Positions 1-8,894 of a DNA stretch of 42,189 bases are shown in pieces; within the stretch, counting starts at the first letter, position 1; every line of letters begins with the position of its first letter. The notes below the pieces were generated by a model that did no database searches, was not told the DNA's origin, and saw only the letters and a program-made list of their open reading frames with translations. The DNA lies in the NCBI GenBank assembly GCA_019114565.1, contig DXFI01000122.1:1-42189 (forward strand). The letters are read 5' to 3'. Made by a program: the position numbers and the translations under genes. This stretch comes from Candidatus Desulfovibrio intestinigallinarum. Its GTDB lineage: Bacteria; Desulfobacterota; Desulfovibrionia; Desulfovibrionales; Desulfovibrionaceae.

Positions 1-14
1 GGAGAATAAGTACC

Positions 15-365
15 ATGAAAAAAGGGATGCTCATTTTATTGCAAATTGTTTTTATATTCATGCTCTCTTCTCCCCTACAGGCTTTTGAGCTTGAAGGTTG
101 GTGGATGACAAATGAAAATGTGATACAGGAAATGAAAATAATTCATTTTTCCCCAAAAACATTTCAAGGATGGAATAAAAAATGGGAAAATGTTTCGTAC
201 AGAAATGAAAACGGTGTCATAATAATGGACGCTAACAACCTTGCTGGAGTTTTCAAAAAAATAGACGATTCTCACATACGTTGTTTAAGTCCAAGAGGCT
301 TAAATTATAAAAAAATATCAGAACAAGAAGCTCTTAATATTATAAATCAAAATGGGTCAGAATAA
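15..365 (+). CDS. small secreted hypothetical protein, AT-rich, convergent with trbJ
   Basis: ORF with GGAG just upstream of ATG and an N-terminal signal peptide (MKKGMLILLQIVFIFMLSSPLQA); no family recognised. Confidence 0.6.
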   Translation: MKKGMLILLQIVFIFMLSSPLQAFELEGWWMTNENVIQEMKIIHFSPKTFQGWNKKWENVSYRNENGVIIMDANNLAGVFKKIDDSHIRCLSPRGLNYKKISEQEALNIINQNGSE

Positions 366-1150
366 GATTTCATATCAATACCTTTAAAGCCCTCTCTCAT
401 CTGTCGCTGCATCTCTTCCCCCATCTGCTCCTCCTTCTCCCTCTTCGTCTGGCTCGCCAAATCCGACTGAACCTTGGTTGCAATGAGTTCGCGGAGCTGG
501 CGAGCCTCCTGTATTTGCAGGGCCGCAAGCTGGTTGGCCGCCATGAGAGCCTGCTGCTGGCCTTCCGGGGTATCGAGCAGGGAGTTCACGTAGCTTTCCA
601 GCTCCCCGCTTTCCTCAAGCTGCTTCAGCTGATGCCCGGAAAGCTGGAAGGTCGCCTGCGTGGCCCGATCCACGCGGTCGCTCCACGTGTCCCAGCTCGT
701 GTGATAGGCCGAAACGCCCTGCGTCAGCAGGTTGCGCGGCAGGTTTGCCAAATCCTTCAGGTCATCCCGCGTGCCGTACAATTCCTCATGAATGCGCGCG
801 AGCCCCTGTATGTCCGCCCGCATGGAATTGAGAGCCGCCGTGATGCGTCCGGCCTCGGAGAGCTTGTCCGAAATACGGCGGATCACTTCGCGGGGCAGAC
901 GCACGGTATTCTGCACCATGTTGGCGTACTGCTGGATGTTCTGCTGCACCATCTCAAGCTGCGCAGCCGTCTGCTGTATGGCCTCGTCATAGCCCTTGAT
1001 GAGCGTCTGGAGCTGTTCAAGGTTGGTGACGCGATCAAGCGCCTGCGTGACGTTTTCCGAGCAGTTCCAGCAGTAGACCGTATCCGCATGGACAGGAGCG
1101 GCGGGAGTGGCGCAACAGACCAGTAAGGCGAAAACAAGGGATTTTTTCAC
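347..1150 (-). CDS. trbJ: P-type conjugative transfer protein TrbJ-like (VirB5-like)
   Basis: signal peptide, coiled-coil rich, pattern YDEAIQQTAAQLEMVQQNIQQYANMVQN typical of TrbJ; sits in a trb cluster. Confidence 0.8.
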   Translation of the reverse strand: MKKSLVFALLVCCATPAAPVHADTVYCWNCSENVTQALDRVTNLEQLQTLIKGYDEAIQQTAAQLEMVQQNIQQYANMVQNTVRLPREVIRRISDKLSEAGRITAALNSMRADIQGLARIHEELYGTRDDLKDLANLPRNLLTQGVSAYHTSWDTWSDRVDRATQATFQLSGHQLKQLEESGELESYVNSLLDTPEGQQQALMAANQLAALQIQEARQLRELIATKVQSDLASQTKREKEEQMGEEMQRQMREGFKGIDMKSYSDPF

Positions 1151-1401
1151 AGGAGTTCTCCGTAACGTTCGACAATCTTTTGCAGCGGCAGCAATATAAG
1201 GCAGGCAATTCCCGCAACACAGAGAAGAGCCTGAGCAGCGAAAAGTATCCGTTCAAAAGCGCATGACTTACTGTCAATAATATTTTGTAGACAGGCACGA
1301 ACGCCATACACGCAACCTGCGAGGCTGCACAGCCAGAACGTCAGCAGGATCAGCAAGGCAAGGGCATGTGATTCTCCGTAGCTTTCCACAATCTTTTTCA
1401 T
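1147..1401 (-). CDS. small membrane protein
   Basis: ORF of 84 aa with hydrophobic segments, stop overlaps trbJ start. Confidence 0.5.
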   Translation of the reverse strand: MKKIVESYGESHALALLILLTFWLCSLAGCVYGVRACLQNIIDSKSCAFERILFAAQALLCVAGIACLILLPLQKIVERYGELL

Positions 1402-1406
1402 AGGTA

Positions 1407-2294
1407 CTATCCAGCTTGCTGAAGTATTTGATGCGCTATGGTGAGCAAATCTTCCCTGCGTTTTCCCTTACCTTCCGGTATATTCAGAAGGTATTGAAAG
1501 CTGTCATAATCAAACACAATTCGCTTTCTGAAAAGTTCTTTTTTTACGCCGTTTTTATGTGACACTATCACCATATCCATTGATTCTGTTATGGCATCCC
1601 CCTCTGGCCGAATATCATGACGGGAAAAATACATATCAATATGAAGAAAAGATTTGCCTTTTTTGTCCAGTTTGTCTCCTGAAAACACGACATTTGGCTC
1701 ATGTTCCGCTATGGATTTTTTCATTACTTCATCCTTAACAAGGCAATAAACAAGAGACTTTGCCCTTGCAAAATACCCTATCATCCACGGGATATTGATG
1801 AGAGATGCATATTTATACCGATATCCTTCTTCCGCCAAATAATCCTCAAGCAACGCTTGAGCCAATTTGGGACTGATGATTATTCCGAGAGCTTGCTGCA
1901 ATACACGAACAATTCGATCAAAATGCCGTTCAATTATGTGCAGGATTTGAGGGGCCAGATCGTCATTGCCAGATTTTCTGGCGGATTTTTCCGCCTGAAT
2001 CCGACTTTTTGCCGCCAGAGGACAATTTTCATACGCCGCCTGTCTGTATGTCGCCAGTCTGGGGATGGTTTTGGGGATATGCTTTGCATAAATGGCACGC
2101 TCCACCTTTTGCTGATGCAGGCCGATAATCTGAACAGGATTATTGCATGCCGGACATACGGCGTAATGGCGCATCTTTCCATCACTTTCCAGCATGACAT
2201 AAGGTGGCATTCTGGAAGTCATTTCAAGATAAATTTCCTTTGTCAGCGGATAATGCCTTGCATCCATGTCTGGGTGGAGCTTGAAAATTTTCAT
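1407..2294 (-). CDS. hypothetical protein with CPAC/NCPL putative zinc-binding N-terminal region
   Basis: 295-aa ORF; VCPACNNPVQIIGLHQQ...YAKHIPK...AAYENCPLA. Confidence 0.6.
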   Translation of the reverse strand: MKIFKLHPDMDARHYPLTKEIYLEMTSRMPPYVMLESDGKMRHYAVCPACNNPVQIIGLHQQKVERAIYAKHIPKTIPRLATYRQAAYENCPLAAKSRIQAEKSARKSGNDDLAPQILHIIERHFDRIVRVLQQALGIIISPKLAQALLEDYLAEEGYRYKYASLINIPWMIGYFARAKSLVYCLVKDEVMKKSIAEHEPNVVFSGDKLDKKGKSFLHIDMYFSRHDIRPEGDAITESMDMVIVSHKNGVKKELFRKRIVFDYDSFQYLLNIPEGKGKRREDLLTIAHQILQQAG

Positions 2295-2301
2295 GAAATT
2301 C

Positions 2302-2586
2302 TCACAGGTTCAGGTTGTAGCGAACATCAATGTCTATCCACCATTGCGGGGGAAGGGGCGGCACATGCCCCTCGTCTTCCGCGAATTTAAGGCATTCCAG
2401 GATGGTGAGCAAACCGATGCTGAAATGATGATATCTGTCCTTCATGGCGAAAAGCACGGGATCAAAGCAGCAGTCCGCATTCTGTTCCGTGACGGCCAGA
2501 GTTCCATCCGAAGCGCGTTCAGCTTCGGCGGGGTTGGCGAGACCGGCTTCCATTTCCTGTTCAAAAGCGTCGTTCTTCGTATCCAT
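2302..2586 (-). CDS. hypothetical protein
   Basis: 94-aa ORF in operon between trbE and the 295-aa ORF. Confidence 0.5.
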   Translation of the reverse strand: MDTKNDAFEQEMEAGLANPAEAERASDGTLAVTEQNADCCFDPVLFAMKDRYHHFSIGLLTILECLKFAEDEGHVPPLPPQWWIDIDVRYNLNL

Positions 2587-2595
2587 GACTTCCTC

Positions 2596-5016
2596 CTAAA
2601 GCGCGTTGCGTTCCTCAAGCCAGGCATCCGCCCAGACATCCGGCCCGTGTTCGGCCATGAGCTCCCGGATACGGGCGATGCTGCCCTTGTCCGAAGCTCC
2701 CACAAAGGCGAGTTCCTTTGCCGAAAGTCCGAGCTGGAAAAGCCGTCTTCCGTCGTCGTTGACCATGTAGTAGTCCCTCTTGGGCACGGCATGGCCGATC
2801 ATTGCAATCTGGCGCTCGTTAAGGCCGCAGCCCTTGTAAAAACCAATCTGTTCGGCATTGGAGAGGGCCGCCGCGTTGGGCAGATAGATTTTCGTGGGGC
2901 AGGACTCCACAAGCACGTCCATAATGCCGCTTCCCTGCGCGTCGGAAAGGCTCTGCGTCGCCATGACCACGGCGCAGTTGGCCTTGCGCAGCACCTTGAG
3001 CCATTCTCGGATTTTCGCCCGGAAAACGGGATGCCCCAGCATGATCCAGGCCTCGTCCAGCACCAGCAGCGAGGGGGCGCCGTCCAGAGCTCCCTCGATA
3101 CGATGGAACAGATAGTTGAGCACGGGGATGGCGTTGTTGTCGCCCATTCTGAGCAGGGATTCGACCTCGAAGACCACGAGCGACGAAAGCCCCAGCTCGT
3201 CGGTTTCCGCATCCAGCAGCGTGCCCAGCACGCCCTTTGACGTATAGGGTTGCAGGGCTTCGCGGATAACTTCGTCCGGCACCAGATAGGAAAAGTGCGT
3301 GAGCGAGCGCATGTTCTCCGGCTGCGCGCGCAGAAGTTCCATGCCCTTATGCACGGCGTTGCGCATGGGCGGCGTGAGCGGCACGTTCTGGAGTTCCAGA
3401 AGGCCCGCAATCCATTCTTCCGCCCAGGCCTGTTCCGAACCGCCGTCAATGCGCGCCAGCGGCGCGAAGGAAAGCGTCCCGCCTCCGATATTGTAGTGAG
3501 CGCCCTTCATGGCCGCGCAGAGAGGAAACAGACTCTCCCCCTTGTCAAAGGCGAAGATGCGCCCGGCGTATCGCCTGAAATTCCAGACGATTTCCGCAAG
3601 CAACGTGGACTTTCCTGCGCCGGTAGGCCCGAAGATGAGCGTGTGGCCAAGGTCTCCCACATGCAGATTAAAGTTGAAGGGCGTCGCGCCGTCCGTCAGG
3701 AAGACGGCCAACGGCGGCGATGCCGGCGGATAGAGCGGACAGGGACTTTGCGGATTGCCCGTCCAGACGGAATGCAGCGGCAGCAGATCGGCCAGATTCA
3801 GCGTGGAGATCAGGGGCCTGCGCACGTTGGCATAGGAATTTCCCGGAAGCGAGCCGAGCCATGCCTCAAGGGCGTTGACGCTCTCGATACGGCAGCCGAA
3901 GCCCTGCGACTGGAGCAGGCGGCGCACTTCCCGCGCGTGCTCTTCCAGCCGTTCCCTGTCTTCGTCCAGCAGGACGATGTTCGACGTGAGATACCCCGCG
4001 CCGACGATGCCGGACTGCACGTCGGTTTTGGCCGTTTCGGCGTCTTCCCTCATGAGCAGCGCGTCCCGGTCTATTTTGGGGTTCGGATTGTTCAGGAACT
4101 GGTCAAGAAAGCCGACGACCTTCTGGTTCCAGCCCTTGACGAACATGGCGATCTCTTTTTCCGCGTCGAACTGGTCAAGGCAGATGAAGCGCGTGGAATA
4201 GCGCAGTTCAAATGGCAGAAGGTCGAGCGCCGACAGCATGGACGGCCACGACTCCTGCGGCAGGCCGTCGATGGCAATCACGGCAAGATGCTTTTTCCCC
4301 AGACACGGCTCAAGCCCGCCCACAAGGTCTTCTTCGCCGATGAGCGCGTCCAGATACATGGGCGTTTCCGGCACCCGAAAATAGTGCATGCCGCCGGAGA
4401 CGCAGCTCTGGAGCCAGGCCAGCAGATCGGAGTGCGTGAACTGATGCCCGACGCGATCCGTAGCCTCGTATTCGCCAAGACGCCGCATTTTGAGCCCGCC
4501 CGCCGTGCAGGCGTCCTCAAATTCCGCCAGAGAATGCTCGAACCGCTCCAGGTCGCGGCTCATGTCGGGCGCGCCCCGTTCCCCGCGGGCGGCGCCGGCC
4601 ATGCGCGCGGCGCGCGCGTCCGGCAGCCAGGTCAGCACGGCAAAGGTGGACGTGACGCGGCAGATGTCGCTCCGGAAAAAGGAGCGCCGTCCCTCGTCCA
4701 GCATGCGCGAGATACGATCCGGGAAACGGCTGTTCGCGGGATCGGGATAGGCGCGCCGCGTCGTGCGGGAGGCGTCCACATGGAGCATCCATCCCGACCC
4801 CAGCCCCTTGATGGCGGCGCTGACCTGCATGGAGACCCGTTCCAGCTCCGCGGGCACGGCGCTGGCGGTATCCTGTCCGCGCACTTCGTAGCCCGCGAGA
4901 AACGAGCCGTCCTTTTGCAGGACGACGCCCGGCGCAATGAGGGCGGCATAGGTCAGCAGATCGGGCAGCCCTTTGGCTTTTGACCGGAAATCCTGTAGAC
5001 AGAGCATGGTTCGCAC
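2596..5016 (-). CDS. trbE: conjugal transfer ATPase TrbE (VirB4 family)
   Basis: 806 aa; Walker A FGPTGAGKSTLLAEI, Walker B SLLVLDEAW, MATQSLSDA motif typical of VirB4/TrbE. Confidence 0.92.
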   Translation of the reverse strand: MRTMLCLQDFRSKAKGLPDLLTYAALIAPGVVLQKDGSFLAGYEVRGQDTASAVPAELERVSMQVSAAIKGLGSGWMLHVDASRTTRRAYPDPANSRFPDRISRMLDEGRRSFFRSDICRVTSTFAVLTWLPDARAARMAGAARGERGAPDMSRDLERFEHSLAEFEDACTAGGLKMRRLGEYEATDRVGHQFTHSDLLAWLQSCVSGGMHYFRVPETPMYLDALIGEEDLVGGLEPCLGKKHLAVIAIDGLPQESWPSMLSALDLLPFELRYSTRFICLDQFDAEKEIAMFVKGWNQKVVGFLDQFLNNPNPKIDRDALLMREDAETAKTDVQSGIVGAGYLTSNIVLLDEDRERLEEHAREVRRLLQSQGFGCRIESVNALEAWLGSLPGNSYANVRRPLISTLNLADLLPLHSVWTGNPQSPCPLYPPASPPLAVFLTDGATPFNFNLHVGDLGHTLIFGPTGAGKSTLLAEIVWNFRRYAGRIFAFDKGESLFPLCAAMKGAHYNIGGGTLSFAPLARIDGGSEQAWAEEWIAGLLELQNVPLTPPMRNAVHKGMELLRAQPENMRSLTHFSYLVPDEVIREALQPYTSKGVLGTLLDAETDELGLSSLVVFEVESLLRMGDNNAIPVLNYLFHRIEGALDGAPSLLVLDEAWIMLGHPVFRAKIREWLKVLRKANCAVVMATQSLSDAQGSGIMDVLVESCPTKIYLPNAAALSNAEQIGFYKGCGLNERQIAMIGHAVPKRDYYMVNDDGRRLFQLGLSAKELAFVGASDKGSIARIRELMAEHGPDVWADAWLEERNAL

Positions 5017-5117
5017 TCCACATTCACAAAAAGGATGAAAACGATGCTGAAATTTAGTTCAGCTTTGCAATTTAAATAGCATTTTTGTCAGTTTCACATT
5101 ATCGTTAAAAGTTTTCA

Positions 5118-5513
5118 TTATCTAAACATATGAAAAACATATATATGGCGGACATTAGTGCCGTCAGCGGAAAAAAAATACATCACCCGCATGAGCATAT
5201 CATTCTCGGTAAACATTATCATGAAAAACATGACAAAAAGTATAACGACAAAGAAAAGAGCGGAAAAGAGAAACACCATGTTGGAGAAGAAAAGAAGATT
5301 GACAAAAGCACCCAGCAGGAAAGTTCCGCACAGGACATCGCAGAAAAAGTCCGGGCACAAATAAGATTCGCCCAACGTTCGCCGCAGGGGCTTCCCCGTT
5401 CGTGTGCGCAGGAAAAGCCAGAAGGCAAGAGTGATGCCGCCGGTTATCAATGTTCCGGCCCTGTATGCGGAGCTCATGCTATCCATGAGCGCGGAAAGAT
5501 TGGCAGGTGACAT
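5118..5513 (-). CDS. membrane protein of unknown function
   Basis: 131-aa hydrophobic ORF in transfer operon. Confidence 0.5.
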   Translation of the reverse strand: MSPANLSALMDSMSSAYRAGTLITGGITLAFWLFLRTRTGKPLRRTLGESYLCPDFFCDVLCGTFLLGAFVNLLFFSNMVFLFSALFFVVILFVMFFMIMFTENDMLMRVMYFFSADGTNVRHIYVFHMFR

Positions 5514-5528
5514 GGCGTACTCCTGAGC

Positions 5529-5675
5529 TCAGCGACGAATGATATGATGGACGACATGCACGACGCGTAGTCCTTCCCGGCGCGGACGGGAGAATATCCA
5601 GGAGGCGAAGGCGGCGACCAGCGCGGCCACGCTGATGACAAAGGCCGCAAGGGCAAGGATTGAGGCAAGGGACAT
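5529..5675 (-). CDS. small single-TM protein (48 aa), below the supplied ORF size cutoff
   Basis: ATG...TGA reading MSLASILALAALAAFVISVAALVAAFASWIFSRPRREGLRVVHVVHHIIRR-like, between pilT-like and the 131-aa ORF. Confidence 0.5.
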   Translation of the reverse strand: MSLASILALAAFVISVAALVAAFASWIFSRPRREGLRVVHVVHHIIRR

Positions 5676-5684
5676 GGCGGACTC

Positions 5685-6236
5685 CTACCGGCTGTTTCTG
5701 ATGTCGTTGATATGCCGCGCGACGGCCCGCGCATACGCCCGGCCCCGCGCGGGATTTTTGTGCAGGGGCGTGTGATAGTAGGCAACGGCCTTCCAGTTGA
5801 GCCCGTGACGCCGGATTTCCTGCGCCAGAATCCACACGCCGATTTTGGCGTTATTGGCAGGCTCAAGCACCTGCTCCAGCGGCCATTCATACTTCCTGAT
5901 CCAGTAGGAGTTGATCTGCATGAGGCCCACGTCGAAGGACTTTCCCGCGCGCAGGGCGGCGCGGGCCACGCGCACGGCCTCGGCCTTGCTTTGCGGGCGC
6001 ACGTCCTTCCCGGCCACATTGATGATCCAGGGATGCCAGCCGCTCTCCTGTCTGGCGATGGCCAGCGCCAGAATTTTCGGCACGCCGTACTCGTCGCAGG
6101 GGCCTTGCAGCAGCATCCCGGCAACCTGCCTGCGCTCGTCCGGGGAAGCCGTCGCCCGCGCCTGCTGGACGCAGCACGCCAGAATCAGTAAGGACAGAGC
6201 GGCGCAAAATGCTATTCGTTTCAATGGAGGCTCCAT
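5685..6236 (-). CDS. lytic transglycosylase, PilT (IncI)/VirB1-like
   Basis: SLT signature ALAIARQESGWHPWIINVAG...FDVGLMQINSYWI; signal peptide. Confidence 0.88.
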   Translation of the reverse strand: MEPPLKRIAFCAALSLLILACCVQQARATASPDERRQVAGMLLQGPCDEYGVPKILALAIARQESGWHPWIINVAGKDVRPQSKAEAVRVARAALRAGKSFDVGLMQINSYWIRKYEWPLEQVLEPANNAKIGVWILAQEIRRHGLNWKAVAYYHTPLHKNPARGRAYARAVARHINDIRNSR

Positions 6237-6264
6237 GATTCGTCGAGATTCAAATCATCAGTTT

Positions 6265-6417
6265 TTAATAGATATGCCCCTTAAAGCTGTACAGTAGTAA
6301 CAGTCCAGCAAAAGCAATCGCCCCTAAAATGAATATGGTATGTATGCTCAGTGCAATCAAAATTTTGCAGACTTCTCGAAATGTAGTCCCATGTCTTCTT
6401 TTCTTTTTTGGCATCAT
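6265..6417 (-). CDS. small membrane protein (50 aa), below the supplied ORF size cutoff
   Basis: reads MMPKKKRRHGTTFREVCKILIALSIHTIFILGAIAFAGLLLLYSFKGHIY; shares FR-VCKIL-AL with the neighbouring ORF. Confidence 0.5.
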   Translation of the reverse strand: MMPKKKRRHGTTFREVCKILIALSIHTIFILGAIAFAGLLLLYSFKGHIY

Positions 6418-6437
6418 ATCAATGCGGGACATTATGA

Positions 6438-6860
6438 CTAATTGACATAGTTAAACAATGCAAATACGAGTATGATATGAAATATAATGTAGCCCAATGC
6501 CATCAAAATTTTGCAGACATCCCGAAATTCTGGAGACTTTTGCGCGACGCGATGAAAAATATACGCGACAACAAGGACAGCCAGCGCCGCAAGGGAGGCG
6601 ATGCGTAAGGCGTCTCCCGCCTCAAAAAGGATGTAGGAAACAGCCCGGACGCAAAGAACCCCCACCCAGCAGACAGGCAGCGCCGTCATGGAAAGCGCGA
6701 AAACAAAGGCCAGCCGCCCCATGAGCGAGAGGCTCTGTAACGGACTCAGAATCGGAGAGCGCAGCAGACGCGCCTTCAGCGCATGGCGCTTCCTGGCCGC
6801 AAGCCAGACTCCCAGGGCGGCTATGTTGGCGGCGATCCAGACAGGAAAAACGCTCGTCAT
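6438..6860 (-). CDS. membrane protein of unknown function
   Basis: 140-aa ORF with several TM segments, directly after pilV. Confidence 0.6.
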   Translation of the reverse strand: MTSVFPVWIAANIAALGVWLAARKRHALKARLLRSPILSPLQSLSLMGRLAFVFALSMTALPVCWVGVLCVRAVSYILFEAGDALRIASLAALAVLVVAYIFHRVAQKSPEFRDVCKILMALGYIIFHIILVFALFNYVN

Positions 6861-6863
6861 GAA

Positions 6864-7988
6864 TTAACTCCCCGATTTCACGCACTGCGTCAGCGCGAAG
6901 ACGCGGGCGTAGTTTGCCGCCGGATAGAGCCAGCCCTCGTCGTCGCCCGTGCTTTTGTCCGCCGTCTGGAGCCGCAGATGCACCTGCCATTCCGTGGCCG
7001 ACACCGAAGTCGCCCATGCCTGAAAGGCCGTGATGGGCGGCGCCTGCGCTCCGGCCGCGGCCAGCTGGGGAGCCACATAGATGGCGGGCGTCGTATTCGT
7101 GCCCGGAGCGCAGACGGGCTTCTTCACCCGCGCGCCGTTGGCGACAACGACCGCTTCCTTGAAGTGCGCGGCATTGCCCGTGTCGCTGACAAGCTCCAGA
7201 GAATGATTGCGACAGAGATAGAGGCCCTGTTCGCGATCAAGAAACATGCGTCCCTGATCCTCGTCCGCCGTGCAGGATTCGGAGGAAATTTCGCGTTCCA
7301 CAAACTGCACGGACTGCGCGTTGTCGATAGCGTGATCCGTCATGTCGAGTTCGGTCTGCATGGCGTTCAGCTCCGGGTTTCCGGGCACGGCCACGCGATA
7401 GAGAAAATCCTGCCCCAGCGCCGAGGAATCGTAGATGGAAAGCGCTCCGAGATGCCCCGCGCCCGGCGAAGGAATCCCCAGCGAGGCAAGACTGACGGCC
7501 CAGCCGTTGCCGGCTCCCTGAAGCGTGCCGCTGGACTCTCCGGGCTTGACGCCGGTGGGCACATAACCGCCCGCGCCGCCCACGAGAGACGCCGTGAACG
7601 GAATGACGGAGTTGGCGAAGGCGTCCGAGGAATCCGCCGCGCCGCGTCCGCCCGATGTCAGGACGACAGCCTGGAGTCTGCCGGTCTCCGGCTGACGGAC
7701 GTAGACGGAATAGTTCTGCAACCAGATGTTGTGTTCGCTGAACCCCGCGGGCAGGAAACCTTCGTTGACGAGAGTCTGAATCGTCACGGTGGGGCCGGAC
7801 GAGGCTCCAGTCTGTGCCAGCAGCGTGTCCTGATGGCGGTTGACATAGGAGCGCGCTCCCTGAACCACCATGCGCAGATGATCCGCGGCCACGCGCTGCT
7901 GCGACGCCGTATTGCCCATGACCCAGAGATCCGCGAGGTTCGGAAGCATCAACAAAAAGATGAGCAGCATGCCGATTGCATGGATCAT
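6864..7988 (-). CDS. pilV: PilV-like minor pilin/adhesin of a conjugative type IV pilus
   Basis: N-terminal TM plus QRVAADHLRMVVQGARSYV and LVNEGFLPAGFSEHNIWLQNYSVYVRQP typical of PilV; ATGA overlap with upstream pilM-like gene. Confidence 0.8.
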   Translation of the reverse strand: MIHAIGMLLIFLLMLPNLADLWVMGNTASQQRVAADHLRMVVQGARSYVNRHQDTLLAQTGASSGPTVTIQTLVNEGFLPAGFSEHNIWLQNYSVYVRQPETGRLQAVVLTSGGRGAADSSDAFANSVIPFTASLVGGAGGYVPTGVKPGESSGTLQGAGNGWAVSLASLGIPSPGAGHLGALSIYDSSALGQDFLYRVAVPGNPELNAMQTELDMTDHAIDNAQSVQFVEREISSESCTADEDQGRMFLDREQGLYLCRNHSLELVSDTGNAAHFKEAVVVANGARVKKPVCAPGTNTTPAIYVAPQLAAAGAQAPPITAFQAWATSVSATEWQVHLRLQTADKSTGDDEGWLYPAANYARVFALTQCVKSGS

Positions 7989-8416
7989 GAGACCTCCACG
8001 ACGCTGACAAGATTGCCGTTGGGAACAAAGGAAGGCACGGGAACGGGATGCGGGCCGGTCGCAGGCGCAAGTCGCCCGCCGTAGGCCAGTCCGATGGCAA
8101 AGCTCCCCCGGAAGAGCCGGCGCACGGCTTCCGCTTCCTCCGGCGAGGCTTCGCCGTAGACGTAGCAGCAGCCGTCCAGCATGCGGGCATGCCAGGTCCG
8201 CGCCATGCGCCAGCTTTCCGGGAGACTGAGAGACGCGAGCGGTATGTCCCCGCTGTAGCCCTTGTGCGCGAAGGCGAACTGGAAGGCCGCGTTGCGATAG
8301 ACGGCATAGTTTGTCGCGACGCTCTCGTGAGAGACTTCCTGAACGTCTCGGTTTGCCGGAATCCTGAGCAGGGCCATGACCCCGATAAGGACGGCAAGCA
8401 CGGCAAGGGCTTTCAT
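7985..8416 (-). CDS. pilM: PilM-like protein of IncI-type pilus cluster
   Basis: 143 aa, N-terminal TM, genomic context between pilS and pilV. Confidence 0.65.
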   Translation of the reverse strand: MKALAVLAVLIGVMALLRIPANRDVQEVSHESVATNYAVYRNAAFQFAFAHKGYSGDIPLASLSLPESWRMARTWHARMLDGCCYVYGEASPEEAEAVRRLFRGSFAIGLAYGGRLAPATGPHPVPVPSFVPNGNLVSVVEVS

Positions 8417-8423
8417 GGGGGAG

Positions 8424-8894
8424 CTACCTCACGGTATAGGTGACGGTGTTGGTTTCGCCGCAGGCATTGGCGATGGCGGCCACGTCCTCGAAGTCGAGTT
8501 CCGCGCCGTTGACGGCAATGCTTTCCCAGGCGTCGCCCTGGAAGCGGGCGAGCTGCGTGCATTCGGACTGCGGGATGTTGGTCAGCTCGATGCTGAAGGT
8601 GCCGTTGCTGGCATCGCCGGAGAGCGTAATATCGCCGCCCCAGGCGTTCTTGAGCGAGTTGTCCGAGATGAAGGATTGCGGCACGAGACCGGCGTTGATA
8701 GCGACATCGTTGGAAAGATCGGCATAGCTCGATCCCGTGAAGAACTTCTGCACTTCCATGCGCAGAACGACGAGATTTTCCTGCGTGGTGCCGATGTTGA
8801 TTTTGCTGTAGGCGGAGTTGATGCCTATGGCAGCCGCGCCAATGATGAGCAGACCGATGAGCAGTCGGCCTATAATCGGGCCAAGTTCACCCAT
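8424..8894 (-). CDS. pilS: PilS-like major pilin
   Basis: 156 aa, single N-terminal TM then pilin-like body (WGGDITL...), pilR/pilS TAATG overlap. Confidence 0.8.
   Translation of the reverse strand: MGELGPIIGRLLIGLLIIGAAAIGINSAYSKINIGTTQENLVVLRMEVQKFFTGSSYADLSNDVAINAGLVPQSFISDNSLKNAWGGDITLSGDASNGTFSIELTNIPQSECTQLARFQGDAWESIAVNGAELDFEDVAAIANACGETNTVTYTVR

Noticed and set aside
3250-4983. 577-aa + strand ORF
   Set aside because: Antisense shadow of trbE; no recognisable domain
6864-7988. Shufflon at pilV
   Set aside because: No alternate C-terminal cassettes, no repeated sfx-like sites, no Rci recombinase
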